From NCBI GenBank assembly GCA_943736015.1, contig OX031065.1, positions 41,740,427 through 41,804,426 on the forward strand: 64,000 nt of DNA. Reading direction: 5' to 3'. A program made the position numbers and the translations under genes. Below the pieces are notes generated by a model that did not search any database, was not told where the DNA came from, and worked only from the letters and a program-made list of their open reading frames with translations. Positions 1 to 11,456 of this stretch are shown piece by piece (position 1 is the first letter of the stretch; every line of letters starts with the position of its first letter). The stretch is from Tridacna crocea. Its lineage: Eukaryota; Mollusca; Bivalvia; Cardiida; Cardiidae.

Positions 1-1410
1 ACCTCTCAATATTTAAGTAGATTCAAAGAGCAATGATACGCCATATCCTCTCATGTATGCCCGCTAGGTGTCGTGCAAGTGTTCTTGCACATTGAGGTCA
101 CGCCACATATTGACTTGGATTTGACAAACAACGTTTTGCGTCAATATAAAATACAAGAGTTCCCTAATTTTGACTTTACGTATAATTATGTATATCATGG
201 TTTACTTCAAAAACCTCGTATCTACAGCTTGTTTCAAGCTGTAGTTACGAGGGTTTTGAGATAAATCGACGATATGATAAATAACAGAGCCAGGATCAGG
301 CTGCATATTGTAAGCTATTGTTGTTGGTAGTGCTGATAAAGATCAGATTGCAGAGAATGTGCAGTCAGATATTGATCTAACCTGTCGCCAAAAGCATTCA
401 AAAGTTTCTTTCTATTGGTATACTGCCGTAAAAAGACTAACATTTAAACCAACTGATAAATTCGTCCAGATTGAAGGTGTTGGACGTTGATGTTGCCTTT
501 GGTTTTCAAATGGTTTGGGTGTCTTCAAACGGATAGCACACGTTGTTAGCAGAGGAGAAAATACTGGAAACAGCATTATCTCATTTTCTCAAGATGCTTT
601 GTCCACCATTTTTTTTTTTTTCTTCTTTGGGCTGAAAATTCGGAATCGTTCTGTTTGGGTTACACACTAGCCCAACATAAACCATTTTTTTAAAACAAAT
701 AACTGAGACAAAGGGAAATGCTCGTGACGGACAATATTTTTCTTTGCCATATTTTTCTTTTGTATTTGTAAACTGATCCCTAGATTCACATTGATTATCA
801 ACAATTTGAAGTATGAAGTCAAAGTAGCCTGGAGGCATCAGCAGATGGCAAGTCAAAGTCGCCCAGGTGTTTAAATTTGTCTTAGTAATTTTAGAAAACA
901 TTGTGCAAAATATAAAATGCTGGTTTAAAGTAAAATTTGATCTCATGAAAAATAGAGTGAGTTACCGTTTTCAAAGTACTAATTTATTTTAACGCCAAAT
1001 TTCCACCTTTTTTCTACATTAAATTACAGCCTAGTTCCTTCTTATTTGTCAAGATAAGAACATTATGGGTCATATATGGGCCATGAAAAAGGTGGCTTTA
1101 TGCATCTGCGAAAAGCACCATTCAAGGTCAGCCTGCGCGGACTGCACAGGCTGACCTGAAATGGTACTTTTCACTAGCGCCGAAATATTTGCTATTAGTC
1201 AATCTTCTGCAAATGGTTACCTCATGATCTTTGTCGATCACAAGAAAAAAAATGGACTTAATGGATCAATGATCAATAGATGACTTGGTTTGTGTCATGC
1301 ACCACGGACATTCATCAAGCCCCTTTTTGCCAGACCTCGCTATATATTTTATGTATTTGTCAGAGCTGAACGAAAAATCCAGTTCGTCGCAAAAGATAAA
1401 AAGGGCCACT
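1..1410. other. Intron or upstream DNA without recognised exon
   Basis: Presumably intron 5' of exon 1999-2190. GTTTCAAGCTGTAGTTACG and CGACGATAT near 230-275 recur at 15330-15375. A degraded family C hairpin is near 330-405 and family D at 1078-1185. Confidence 0.5.
1078..1185 (+). mobile_element. Family D hairpin repeat (GGTCAGCCTGCGCGG)
   Basis: Palindrome AGGTCAGCCTGCGCGGACTG / CAGGCTGACCTG with AAAAGCACCATT..AATGGTACTTTT outside. The fuller copy is at 54746; pieces are also near 11680-11775, 33085-33185 and 50100-50205. Confidence 0.65.
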
Positions 1411-1639
1411 TTAACCCTTTCCCAAACGGCAAATTTTGGACCAGACTAATTTGAAAGCAGTTTATAGATGACAAATTAACAGTTGCTAAAAAGGTGATTT
1501 TTCTATTTGATAGTGTAGAAAACATTGTGGGAAAAGGAGAAAATGCTGGTTACCAGTATTTTCTCCTTTTCCCACAATGTTTTCAAAAAGCTTCTATTCC
1601 TGACCCGTAAAAACCAGGGATTGTTTGGGAAAGGGTTAA
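1411..1639 (+). mobile_element. Family A MITE (TTAA ends, central hairpin)
   Basis: Reference copy of the commonest repeat here. Ends are TTAACCCTTTCCCAAAC and its complement. A subterminal AAATTTTGGACC marks the left side, and CCAGGGATTGTTTGGG the right. The middle is a near-perfect inverted repeat, AACATTGTGGGAAAAGGAG with its complement, around a short GGTTACC centre. There is no coding capacity. TTAA at both ends followed by CCC resembles piggyBac-type target and terminus; that family assignment is inference. 'Plus' here means the TTTTGGAC side comes first. Confidence 0.9.
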
Positions 1640-1998
1640 ATGAATATTGTAATGTAGTCTCAACATGTTCCCCTTTACTCAAGCATCATTGCAAAAAGCA
1701 CCCTTTCTTAGAATCATTAAAACTTGTAACTAGCATCATTTCTCTCTCTCTCTCTCTTTTTCTTCAACAACTTTTTAAACCCTTTCAAATACAAATCCCA
1801 CTGTTTGACTCATATTGAATTTGTCGTCTTCATGGAAATACTTCAAATTTGGACAAGACTAAAGCTGTGTCGTGAGGAAAAAGTTTAACATATGTCTTAT
1901 TTAGGAAAATAGAATACATTATTTATCTAATAATGGGATTATACGCCCAAACAAAGTAAGACTATTATATCATTTGTCCTTTTTCTTTTTTCCTGAAG

Positions 1999-2190
1999 GG
2001 TCTTAAACAAAGCCATCAGAACGAGGTGAAAATGTTTGCTGCATTCCAACACTCACATCTACTTGGCGTCGCCATGAAAACCAGACACTTCCGGAACGGC
2101 ACTGAACTAAGGCCAATCGTAAATGACCCGGATTACGACTTTGATTTTCAAGAGAATCGTCTCCTACCACAGGAAGTCACAGTGTATCCG
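1999..2190 (+). CDS. DBH-like monooxygenase (MOXD1/PHM family), internal exon with CuM His-X-His
   Basis: First visible exon of a copper type II ascorbate-dependent monooxygenase, the family of dopamine beta-hydroxylase, MOXD1 and PHM that hydroxylates small substrates in the secretory pathway. The 64 codons contain FAAFQHSHLLG, a TRHFRNG stretch and YDFDFQEN, which match the MOXD1/DBH C-terminal catalytic domain. The HSH pair (codons 18 and 20) sits where PHM and DBH bind CuM. The acceptor is the AG at 1997-1998 and the donor is GTAAGG at 2191; both ends are phase 0. Exons for the DOMON domain and the CuH histidines must lie left of the window; I found no convincing exon in 1-1998. I am confident of the family but not of the substrate or of orthology to vertebrate MOXD1. 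Confidence 0.9.
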
Positions 2191-2659
2191 GTAAGGAAAT
2201 AAGACGCGTGACTCTGAAAATCGATACGCTAAAAATAACCTCAACAGTCACACAAGCGAGCTTTGTCTGTTAAATCTGGAACAACAAAAATCCCTGTTGC
2301 TAAGCCCTTACTTTGTCTTTGCATAATGGAGCACTAAAATCAAAGCACTGGCAGGACTGAACGCGTTATTATGCTGCAAAAGTCTTTTTCATGAGTAGAA
2401 TTTTTACTATGGTTAAAATGATATAAGTCAAGGGTCTAGCTTGAGGTGGTTTCAATGAATATCCAAGGTTTGAATGCACGTTCTGTTCGCTCTAATCTTG
2501 ATCCACTCCGTAAGTACAAGGTAATTATGCCGCCATAACGAGTAAAAGAGTCCCACCGTTTGAATCATTTCACGTCGACTACGGCCTTTTTTCATACGTT
2601 ATTTTGTTTCTAAACTTATCAACAACAACAATATGAGGCACGCTCTTGCAAAAGTAGGT

Positions 2660-2889
2660 TTAACCCTTTCCCAAACAATCCCTGGTTTTTATGGATCTGG
2701 AATAGTAGCCTTTTGAAAACATTTGTGGGAAAAGGAGAAAATGCTGGTAACCAGCATTTTCTCCTTTTCCCACAATGTTTTCTACCCTATCATAGACAGA
2801 AATCATCTTTTCAGCAAGAGTTGAATTGTTGTCTGTAAATGCTTTCAATTTGGTCTAGTCCAGAAGTTTGTCGTTTGGGAAAGGGTTAA
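2660..2889 (-). mobile_element. Family A MITE in monooxygenase intron
   Basis: Full-length copy, both TTAA ends present, hairpin almost perfect; it sits in the intron between exons 1999-2190 and 4973-5032. Confidence 0.9.
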
Positions 2890-3229
2890 TACATCTCCTT
2901 GATGTATGCGTATTGTACCAAGTCAATCATTATATACTAGTAATTAAGGACCGTTAAAGTCCTTTTCGTCTAAATACCTACCAAACCCAGAGGTGCGCTG
3001 GTCCATGAGCAGTTAGATCTCCATCATTTCTGTTAATCCTTTTTTCAGCTTTGTCTTTTGCAAAGAACGAAAAAATCGTTTTTCCATGGCAACAGGTCAG
3101 CCATTTTGCATTGCATACGCTGTCTGACGAACAAAGTCCGTAACAAAGAAATAATTAAACAAATGCACAGCTGATATACAAGGACCGGGCAGGATTCGAA
3201 CCTAGAACGTCCGGACGAAATAGATGATA

Positions 3230-3664
3230 TTTGTTTTTTTTCGGTGAAAGATCGAACTCGTGAACACCATCGGTAATATTTTCACTCGTGGCTGCGCCAC
3301 TCGTGAAAATATTACCGATGGTGTCCACTCGATGAAATAAAATTCGATCTTTCACTGAAAAAAAAAACAAATATTCTATTTATTTCATGCTTTTAACCCT
3401 TTCTAGCAGGAGCTCTATCAAAATTCAGCACAGTTCTTTTCCCTTATTCCCCCTGGCGTACCCCTCCCGCATAGCAACGTTACGTCAAGCGCGAGCAATG
3501 TAAGGTATATGACGTCATATTTCCCATCTGGTTGTTAGGCACGCGAAATTTACCTAGGCAACAAGAACGTGAAAATCGGTATTTTCACTAGTGGTACCAG
3601 TGTCAGATCGAAAATTATTTTCACTGCTGCTTCTCGATATCCTACCGGAAAGCATGAAATAAAG
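3230..3664 (+). repeat. Palindrome plus TTTATTTCATGC-ended repeat
   Basis: 3230-3375 is an inverted repeat: CACCATCGGTAATATTTTCAC pairs across TGGCTGCGCCA. It abuts an element ending ATTTCATGCTTTT and AAAGCATGAAATAAA (3378-3664). The whole unit recurs inverted at 49545-50000. Confidence 0.8.
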
Positions 3665-3794
3665 ATCAACACCATAACTACTGAGCTAAAGAGATTTTTT
3701 TCCTGACGCATTTATTTTGTATTGTATTTAGACAGGAATGAAGCCATGCATGAAGGAGTGATCTCCCGTAACAACTCTTTAGCTCTTCCATCAA

Positions 3795-3970
3795 ACAACA
3801 GTACTGACAGACCAGACAAAATTAAAGCTTTTAAAAATTACAAAATTAGTGTTGCTGAAAGGATGATTTCTGTCTTTCAATGGTAGAAAACATTTTGAAA
3901 GAAAGGAGAAAATGCTTGTTACCAGTATTTTTTGGTTTTCCATTTTTTAAAGCCTTTTTCTTCAGTCATT
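3795..3970 (+). mobile_element. Degenerate family A copy
   Basis: GTAGAAAACATTTTGAAAG..GAGAAAATGC..GTTACCAG is recognisable, but the ends are lost and the right arm is eroded. Confidence 0.5.
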
Positions 3971-4542
3971 TTAATAGTGGATTGTTTAGAAGACGTTTAA
4001 GCCATGACCGGTCATATCTAATTGCAGATTTACAACTTTACGTCAACAAGTAATTTACTAATGTAAATGAGGATAGGTCCCAAGGACATTGCGTTGTTAT
4101 GACCTTCGTTGATAATGATAAGTAAATTTAAGCATTTATGTGCCAAAACCAACATGCCCTTAACAGAAAGAACGTTTTCCGGATGTAGATAAAATGCTTT
4201 TATGAGTTTTTAATCAAAGTCGTAAGTCACATCGATGCGACTACACAGCACAATCATTCATATTTCATGATGAAATGACAATCATTATTTTATTCAAAGC
4301 TTTCCAAGGCAATAAACCGTAGTGTTGTTCGAATCTATTTATGTATTAAATGTTTCGAAGAGACTAATATTGAAAGTGACTGACTGATATTGCAGTTGAG
4401 AGATAGACTACCCTTTATCTGTTTTCATATAATTGATGTACGTAATTCCCAGACCGTACCTTTTTGCATGGCGGGTCATATTTGCAACTATCAATGACCA
4501 TTTTGTCTGCTGATTCAGTTAATTGTTAGACTATGTGGCCGG

Positions 4543-4793
4543 CGACACGCGAAAAGGGTCATTCGGACATTTGCGTAAAGTGTCGTCCCGGATCAGCGTG
4601 TGCAGTCCGCACAGGCTAATCCGAAACGACACTTTCCGATTTTATGCAATTTTCTGTTTTACGCAAGTCTACTGTAGCACAAAATTTAATGCAGTCGTAA
4701 AGTGCCGTCTCGGATTAGCCTGCGCGGACTGCGCAGGCTAATCCGAGACGACACTTTACGCAAATGCCCGAATGCACCTTTTCGCGTGTTGCA
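4543..4793 (+). mobile_element. Family B MITE (two internal hairpins)
   Basis: Reference copy. Ends are GCGACACGCGAAAAGG and CCTTTTCGCGTGTTGC. It contains two palindromic modules built on GTGTCGTCCCGGATCAGC / GGCTAATCCGAAACGACAC, joined by an AT-rich spacer with TTTTCTGTTTTACGCAAGTC. No coding capacity. It lies in a monooxygenase intron. I cannot assign a superfamily. Confidence 0.88.
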
Positions 4794-4972
4794 CTCCAAT
4801 TATAGATATCTTGAATCCCAAATTGTTGGATGACTTGGCTTTTATGCTGCATCACGATGATACATTTAATCCGCTTTTGCCATATCAGTTTCAAACTTTC
4901 AAAGCGAATTGCGAGGAAAAAAGCTAATAATGTGCTTTGAAAAATTTTTTTGAAGGTTTTTCATTTTTACAG

Positions 4973-5032
4973 GGAGACAGTTTTAGTGTTGAGTGCACTT
5001 ATGATTCTCGTGGAAGAACGGGACCAACTTTT
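4973..5032 (+). CDS. DBH-like monooxygenase, 20-codon exon
   Basis: Small exon reading GDSFSVECTYDSRGRTGPTF, which matches the MOXD1 stretch GD-x-L-x-x-ECxYNTKDR between the His-X-His and Met ligands. The Cys is the conserved family cysteine that forms a disulfide in the C-terminal domain. The acceptor is TTTTTACAG and the donor GTGAGT, both phase 0, so it joins in frame to 1999-2190 and 9011-9130. The 2.8 kb intron before it carries a family A MITE and a family B MITE. A TCT/TCA-rich microsatellite begins just after the donor, so a longer open frame runs through the exon but is not all coding. Confidence 0.88.
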
Positions 5033-5040
5033 GTGAGTAA

Positions 5041-5134
5041 ATATTCTTCTTCTTCCTGTTCATCAAGATCATCATCATCGTCATTATCTTCTTCTCCTTC
5101 TTCTTCTTCTTCTTCCTGCTCCTCCTCCTGCTCC
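5041..5134 (+). repeat. TCT/TCA/TCC microsatellite
   Basis: Pyrimidine-rich trinucleotide tract beginning 9 bases after the donor site of exon 4973-5032. Confidence 0.85.
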
Positions 5135-5456
5135 CAGCCAATTACGTTCCAAATAAATCAAATTTATGCTTTCTGTAAGAAAAGAATATTTCCTGCATCA
5201 AGTAAGCGTCTCTCACACGTCTGATAATGCAGAGCTTGACAGACGTGTACTAACTATCCAGGGTCCCCAACTATTCCTATGAATATCAACTCAACTCAAA
5301 CTCAACTCAGAATGACTTTATTTGGTATTCGGCAAATAGAATTTTGTTATTGACCATTTACAGAAATATAGCATGAAATATGGAATAAATATTTACAAAT
5401 ACAATATATAAAAATCTGAAAAAAAATAATCAAAACTATAGTAGGATATCTTTAGT

Positions 5457-5604
5457 TTGATTCTCAGGAATGTTTAAAAATTTGAAAGTAACGCAAGTTC
5501 TGATTAGCGAAACCAAATGGTTTCGCCAATCAGAACATGCGTTACTTTTAAAATCCAGACCAAGACTAAGATTGCAATGAAGAATGTTTGGTGAATAACG
5601 ACCA
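5457..5604. mobile_element. Hairpin MITE, shortened relative of 41252-41448
   Basis: TTTGAAAGTAACGCAAGTTC..CATGCGTTACTTTTAAA around ACCAAATGGTTT; ends eroded (GAATGTTTGGTGAATAACG). Confidence 0.7.
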
Positions 5605-5954
5605 GGATAAACGTCAACAATGACCGCAAAATAAACCCGTAATTATATCTGCCGCTCTATGACATAAGAAACAAACAGAGGTAATTTCCTGTCTGCTTCA
5701 TGAAATATTCAATGATAAACAGTTTCTGTCGTTAAAGAAACTTGTTGTTCACCAAGCACAGACGTTTTCAGGCTTCGCTTATTTCACAGTGAATATGTTA
5801 ACTTTATTTTCTGTCATCAGCTGTATTTTTCAAAACGAATTAGTTCGTCGTGGAAATGATTCCAATCCTTAACTTACCAAATAAGTAAACAGACGCTTTC
5901 TGGACGAAAATAAAACGCATGATTTCCCTATTTGAAAGGTAAATTTCGAGGGAA

Positions 5955-6073
5955 AACATCTCTTAATAGGATAGTGTAGATTCAAGATCAGACTGCACGT
6001 TCTGTGAAGTCTGATCTTGATCTACACTGTCCGCAGAAGGTCCTTAAGTTACACATAGCGGACTGAGGGTTAA
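5955..6073 (+). mobile_element. Family C MITE, partial
   Basis: Contains the hairpin (GATCAGACTGCACGTTCTG..AGTCTGATCTTGATCTACAC) and the right end GGGTTAA; the left end is not recognisable. Confidence 0.75.
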
Positions 6074-6148
6074 CAGAAAATTGAATTAACCGATATTTTG
6101 CCTGTCAGTTATTGTAACGTCCTTTAATGGCGTTTGACAAGAATGAAG

Positions 6149-6375
6149 TTAACCCTTTCCCAAACGACAAATTTTGGACCCTTTCAAACCGAAAGATTTG
6201 CAGACGACAATTTTAGATTTGGAGAAATTGGCAGAAAGTTTTCAAAAAGGGTAGAAAACACTGTGGGAAAAGGAGAAATTGCTCGCTACGAGCAATTTCT
6301 CCTTTTTCCCCAGTGTTTTCAAAAGACTTTTACTGCAGACACGTAAAAACCAGGGCTTATTTGGGAAAGGGTTAA
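6149..6375 (+). mobile_element. Family A MITE, GAGCAATTT hairpin variant
   Basis: Both TTAA ends present. The hairpin tip reads GAAATTGCTCG..CGAGCAATTTC instead of GAAAATGCTGG..CCAGCATTTTC; both arms carry the change. Confidence 0.9.
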
Positions 6376-6839
6376 ACGAAACCCGGACTATTAGTAAGCC
6401 AAAACCGACAACAAAGTAAATTCATGAATGGTTAGTAATGCAATGGCTACTTTTACCACAAAGTTTTCCATGCTTTGAAAAAGACTGTTTCTTAATATCA
6501 ATGAAATATTTATCTCGCGTGTATTTTTAAATTAAGAGCTTCCTGAATTTCTGCGGTAGTGTTGCCCTGAAAGTTGCCCACACAACGTGGATTGAATCCC
6601 TATGCAGCGTCATAAGCGAAAACCCTGCGTTTACAGACGGCTTAGACCAAAATCACATAGCACAGAATCTGTTCAAAGTCTGATCTTTGAGCTTTTCTGT
6701 CCGATTGTTTAGTCAAGCATTAAAGATAAAAGTGGCTTTCATTAGATCGTATTTTTTGCTATCAAAATCTGTAAGGTTTTTATTTTGCTCTGAAAACTTA
6801 AACAATTGATTGATCGAGGGACAACGTTACTGTCTTGGC

Positions 6840-7095
6840 CTTTTATACGCGAAAAAGGGCATTCAGACATCTGCGTAAAATTTCGTCTGGGATCAGCCTG
6901 CGCGCATTGCGCAGGCTGATCCGAGACGACATTTTCCGTTCTTATGTGATTTTCTGTTTTGTGCAAGTCTGCTATAAGACAAAATCGAACGTAGGCGTAA
7001 AGTGTCGTGTCGGATAAGCCTGCATGAACTATGCAGACTGATTCGAGACTACACTTTACGCAAATATTCGAAAGCCCCTTTCGACGTGTCGCAAG
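6840..7095 (+). mobile_element. Family B MITE, diverged ends
   Basis: Both modules present; left end eroded to TATACGCGAAAAAGG, right end CGACGTGTCGC. Confidence 0.85.
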
Positions 7096-7284
7096 CCATC
7101 TTGCAAGCGGGCAAAGTTTTAAACTAGTCCACATTCGAAGCATTTTACAGACTGTACACGGGAGCAAATGATTTGACGGTCTCTGGAAGGGTTGTAAAGC
7201 ATTGCAAGACAATGAAAAAAGACAACAGTGCTGTTTATTAGCAGTTTCCTCCTTTTTCATCTTTTCCCAAAAAGGCTTCTTCTG

Positions 7285-7500
7285 TGAGGTGTCCGTGATT
7301 GTGAGGTAGAGCGTCGAGACCTTGTAACATTAAAGTCTCGATACCCGGGAGTGGGTGTCAACCTTGGGACTTTTCATTGGCCCACACATTCGGCGCGAGT
7401 ATACTGCTGTAGTTCCCAGGAAGCAGAATAGAGAGGGATTAGTACAAGTTGTATGAAGGTGTTTCTCAATCGATGTAAAATAAATATGTTTAAAGATGCC
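7285..7500 (+). mobile_element. tRNA-like SINE remnant with family F-linked tail
   Basis: GTGAGGTAGAGCGTCGAGAC resembles a degraded tRNA A box. The tail GTAGTTCCCAGGAAGCAGAA..CTCAATCGATGTAAAATAAA is shared with 60500-60610 inverted. Confidence 0.4.
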
Positions 7501-8128
7501 TGTCTACAGCCGGTGAGCAGAAACGCTGTTAAATTTCAACAAGAAAAATAGGATGGTACAGAAATCTGTCCTTTGTGTACACAAGGATAAATTAATGACA
7601 TATTATATCGTGTAAATGAAAAACGAAACACGGGGGTTTGTGTGAAAAACCGAAAATTGGCCAGAAGAAAACTGGCTGACGATCGAAGCTGTAAACAATG
7701 GCGGTGACTCACGGAAATTTATCGTTAGTTTCCGCCTAGAGTCGGATACAGTGTAACTTACATATAGGCCTCGATCTCCGTCTAAAAATAGAGCAACAGA
7801 GAAGCATCCATTTTCCTTTATTTACCGCATCAAGGCCAAGGTCAAATATAGTCACGTTACAGAATGCATGATCCTCATACGAATCTACCCGAGTGTATAA
7901 CGGATATCGAAAATCTTGGATTCAAAATCCGGAAACGACCAGTCTGTTTACATTGAAAGCCGCGAAATGCATTTCCTATCAGGCGTAATCTAAGCAACCT
8001 TGCAACCGTCAGGCGCAATATTTGGCATAAATATTTAAGAATGACTATACTTCGATAAGATAAAAACAAAATGAGTTAAAACTGGCTTAAAATGAGTATT
8101 ATTTCCTCTTTAAACTAAAAGGCTTGTT

Positions 8129-8359
8129 TTAACCATTTACCAAATGGCAGATAAACATTTTGACTGGTCCAGATAAAAAGCACTTGCAGACTACAAAATA
8201 AACGTAACTCAAAAAATGATTTTGTTTCCAGCAGGATAGAAAACATTGTGGGAAGAGGATTAAATGCCGGTTACCACCCTTTTCCCTTTTTCCCACATTT
8301 TTTTTTTAAGTCTTCTATCTCAGGGTATTAAAAACAAGGATTGTTTGGTAAAGGGTTAA
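8129..8359 (+). mobile_element. Family A MITE
   Basis: Both TTAA ends present. The right hairpin arm is eroded and T-rich. Confidence 0.85.
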
Positions 8360-8568
8360 GGGTCGTCTAACGCGATCATTTTAAGTTAAGGATCAGCTGG
8401 CGTCAAACTCCCTAAAATCAATCAGCATGACCTACCCCAACGCAACTTTTTTCATCCTCTTCTTTTTTGGGGTGTTGTAAAGTTCGACTTGTTTCGAAAA
8501 GAAACTTAAATTCAAGCATGGAAAAATAATCTAAAAGCGGCCTTTACAAAGAATTAAATGACGTAATA

Positions 8569-8837
8569 ATTGGAGTGCAACACGCGAAAAGGTGCATTCG
8601 GGCATTTGCGTAAAGTGTCGTCCCGGATTAGCCTGCGCAGTCCGCGCAGGCTAATCCGAGACGACACTTTACGACTACATTAGATTTTGTGCTATAGTAG
8701 ACTTGCGTAAAACAGAAAATCACATAAAATCGAAAAGTGTCATTTCGGATTAGCCTGTGCGGACTGCAAACGCTGATCTGAGACGACACTTTACGCAAAT
8801 GTCCGAATGACCCTTTTCGCGTGTTGCAAGCCAATTA
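8569..8837 (-). mobile_element. Family B MITE
   Basis: Full length with ends TTGGAGTGCAACACGCG and CGCGTGTTGCAAGCCAA; internal module order is reversed relative to 4543-4793. It ends about 170 bases before exon 9011-9130. Confidence 0.9.
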
Positions 8838-9010
8838 TGGGTGGGTCAAATTGAACTAGACTGGACTGTACAACCTGATTCGGCCGAGCCGATCTGGATC
8901 GAACTTCCTCAGTCTTGTTTTGACTAATAAAAATTTACCCTGGCTGCTAATTCCACGTTCCCTGATCTGTAAGTAGGTACACTACTTTGATCATTTCTTC
9001 CAAATTGCAG

Positions 9011-9130
9011 GGCGGGCTCTCTACTGAAGACGAAATGTGTTTGACGTTTGTATATTACTACCCAGCCATCAAACTGGCAAACTGTCTCAGTCAGCCGACT
9101 TACGACACCTTCCATCTGTCGAATACCCAG
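9011..9130 (+). CDS. DBH-like monooxygenase, exon with CuM Met ligand
   Basis: 40 codons beginning GGLSTEDEMCLTFVYYYP. This is the family signature GGLSTxxEMCLxYxxYYP, and the Met (codon 9) is the third CuM ligand (Met314 in PHM). With the His pair in the first visible exon, the whole CuM ligand set is present, so the product is probably catalytically competent if the upstream CuH histidines are intact. Splice sites are TTGCAG and GTGAGG, phase 0 on both sides. The 4 kb intron before it holds two family A, two family B and one family C MITE, plus a hairpin element at 5457-5604. Confidence 0.92.
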
Positions 9131-9780
9131 GTGAGGAATCACATTTTCTCTTTATTTTACCTAGATACACTAAGCCAAGTACTGGAAAACGAACAGGTCT
9201 TGACACCAGCGGATCCCTAGCTAGGGCATTTTTGTCTGAATATTGATGATACTAAGACAGAATTCGTTTGTTTGGCCCCTCTGCGTATTGGTTTGATGAT
9301 CGTTAAATCGGCGCAGAAGCGGCCAGTGGCTTGGAAAGGATATTTTACGAAGTACTGGGAAGTAAATAAAACTCTATGAAAGTTTAGAAAGGTAAACACG
9401 CCTCTTTGATATGGCTGAAATATAGTTGCAAACGGCGTAAATATCGGACAAACGAACAACAATACGAACTAATATTTTTTGGCTCTTGCTCTGACAAATT
9501 TATTAAACTTCCTTATAAAAGACATTAGCAGATAGTAAATCAAGCCAAGGGATTTGTCATCGATGGCTTAGAAAACCATTCGAAAAAGAAGGAAATAATT
9601 GTCCTCTTTCCACCACGTTTTAAAATTCTTCTTCATGGCTAAAACTTCCTAGTTCGGAATAATCGGTAAAGAAGTGATCGGTTCGTAAACTTGTATTTGT
9701 CAGTGCCCAGTTTAAAAATATTTTTTTGAAATATAAAAAACTAAATATCAAATGCTAGCCTGAGACAAAGACTGTCCAAA

Positions 9781-10015
9781 TTAACTCTGCACCAAACGAC
9801 AAAAATTTTAGACTAGTCCAAATTGAAAGCATTTGCAGATGACTTATTAAATGTGACTCAAAAACAAAACTGAAATTTTACTTTAGGGGAGTAGAAAACA
9901 TTGTGGGAATAGGAGAAAATGCTGGTTACCTGCATTTTCTCCTTTTCCCACAAAGTTTTCAGAAGGCTTCTTCCTCTGGGCCGTAATAACTACGGGTTAT
10001 TTGGTAAAGGGTTAA
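9781..10015 (+). mobile_element. Family A MITE
   Basis: Full length, left end TTAACTCTGCACCAAACGAC, right end AAAGGGTTAA. Followed after about 20 bases by a second, partial copy. Confidence 0.88.
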
Positions 10016-10029
10016 CACAAGACAAGATA

Positions 10030-10130
10030 TTATGATAAAAGGAGGAATTGCTGTTCACGGGCAATTTCTCCTTTTTCCACAATATTTTCAACCTAAGACA
10101 AAAGAAAGACGTTGTCTGTGATTGCTATTA
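10030..10130. mobile_element. Partial family A copy, GCAATTTCTCC variant
   Basis: Contains only the hairpin (AGGAATTGC..GGGCAATTTCTCC) and a little flank; the termini are missing. Confidence 0.6.
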
Positions 10131-10299
10131 TGGTAAATACTGTCTAATCGGTTTCTTCCACGTTACGGAATAAATTATGAAATATTTCGGTTAAATTTGG
10201 GATTTGTCTAGATGACATTGCAAGAAATCGGACATAGTTTGTTGTGAATGTTTTAAAGATCACTATTATAATTTAATGAACTAAATTGCAATAAAGAGA

Positions 10300-10820
10300 T
10301 TTTCGAAAAGTAATGACTGTGTTATTTAGAGATAGAGAAAAAAAAGATAATGGCATGTCAAAAATGAGTAATATTTTGTTTCCCCGAAATGTTGTCTCGA
10401 ACGAGTCAACAAAAAATATTAAGCGAGGTTTTGGCGAGTTTAATAATTTTTTACCTCTAAAGCCAACGAGTGTCAGATTATTTTTATCATACACATGTAC
10501 ACATGTAACTGTATAACAAGAATTGTAGTACAAAATGTGTTAAAACAGAGACATACATGTATTTTGTGTAATGAAATTTACATGAAGCCTATGCACCTCT
10601 TGACAAGTACAATACCAACGAAAAAATAGGTCCGAAGAAGCTTGCATATACTGATTTCGTTTTTCATCTAAACATGATAGAATTAACAACTTTATCATGA
10701 TTGAGAATTTTGATCATTAGTATCCTCCAGGAACCTTGGTCAGCAATGTTTTTTTTTGTATAATTAAAGAGTGTTGACCAAATACAGCACTATTTTCTTA
10801 TCTCATACATGCGTAAGACA
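10300..10820 (-). repeat. Copy of the 13.5-15 kb repeat family, inverted
   Basis: Contains in reverse order the hairpin arm (TTGGCGAGTTTAATAA), the TATAACAAGAATTGTAG segment and the AGGAACCTTGGTCAGCAATG segment seen at 13.5-15 kb. Together with that region it brackets exon 11343-11456. Confidence 0.65.
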
Positions 10821-11079
10821 AGAAAATTCGTAATGGCTGTATATAATTGAAAACAACTGGAGTTTTTTCTGATAAAAGCATTTTATCACATAAACTCCCA
10901 CATTTCCAAGTGATAAAGTTCTACCCATTACAAATTTTCTTATTTTACACATAAACACATTTGAGAAAAGCATTTGTGACGTCATCTTATAAACTTCTGT
11001 CAGAGAAATGAACCAAGTTTTCTTTGTGGAAATTTCCACGTTAGATATTCTGAGCAACAAAATGAAAGATTTCCTTATG

Positions 11080-11270
11080 TGATGAAATGAATCTGACTCT
11101 CGTTGACATTTTGGGTAAAATATTATTGAACTCGCCTACAAAAGAAATTAAATGAGCTCTCCAGAGCTTCATAACCTTATTCCAGACTTCATGAATATTT
11201 TTTTTTATCTCAGACCCTAAATCATGTTAGATCCTTTACATCTCAAACACATTTTCTTTTAGATGAGAAG
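11080..11270. mobile_element. Hairpin element related to 14840-15015
   Basis: AATCTGACTCTCGTTGACAT at the left pairs imperfectly with CCTAAATCATGTTAGATCC at the right; the inner stem is AGCTCTCCAGAGCT. Confidence 0.55.
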
Positions 11271-11342
11271 ATGTCAGACTGAAATAGGAGTAGTTATATC
11301 ATTATAACTACAAAAACAAACATATATCTCCTATATTTTCAG

Positions 11343-11456
11343 CTCTACCACGCTCTAGAGACAGCAGACTGGACCGATAAAGCATTTGTAGCAGAGGTTC
11401 AAGAAAACTTGAAGAAGTCAACCGTCACACATTATTGTTTCGGATCTGAGTTTCAT
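11343..11456 (+). CDS. DBH-like monooxygenase, C-terminal exon
   Basis: 38 codons, LYHALETADW...HYCFGSEFH, with acceptor TATTTTCAG and donor GTAAGT, phase 0. Primary sequence is less conserved here, as in MOXD1 homologues after the CuM domain. The acidic/aromatic tract and the Cys late in the exon fit the MOXD1 region ending in the conserved Cys. Assignment rests on in-frame splicing to the clear exon at 9011-9130 and on the final exon, since this exon alone would not be recognisable. It lies between two copies of an inverted repeat family (10300-10820 and 13530-15010). Confidence 0.8.

Noticed and set aside
4937-5224. 95-codon Ser-rich frame on +
   Set aside because: Only 4973-5032 is a real exon; the Ser run is the TCT/TCA microsatellite after the donor site.
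6742-7260. 172-codon frame on -
   Set aside because: It runs through a family B MITE and flanking intron; the peptide reflects repeat palindromes and no family features were seen.
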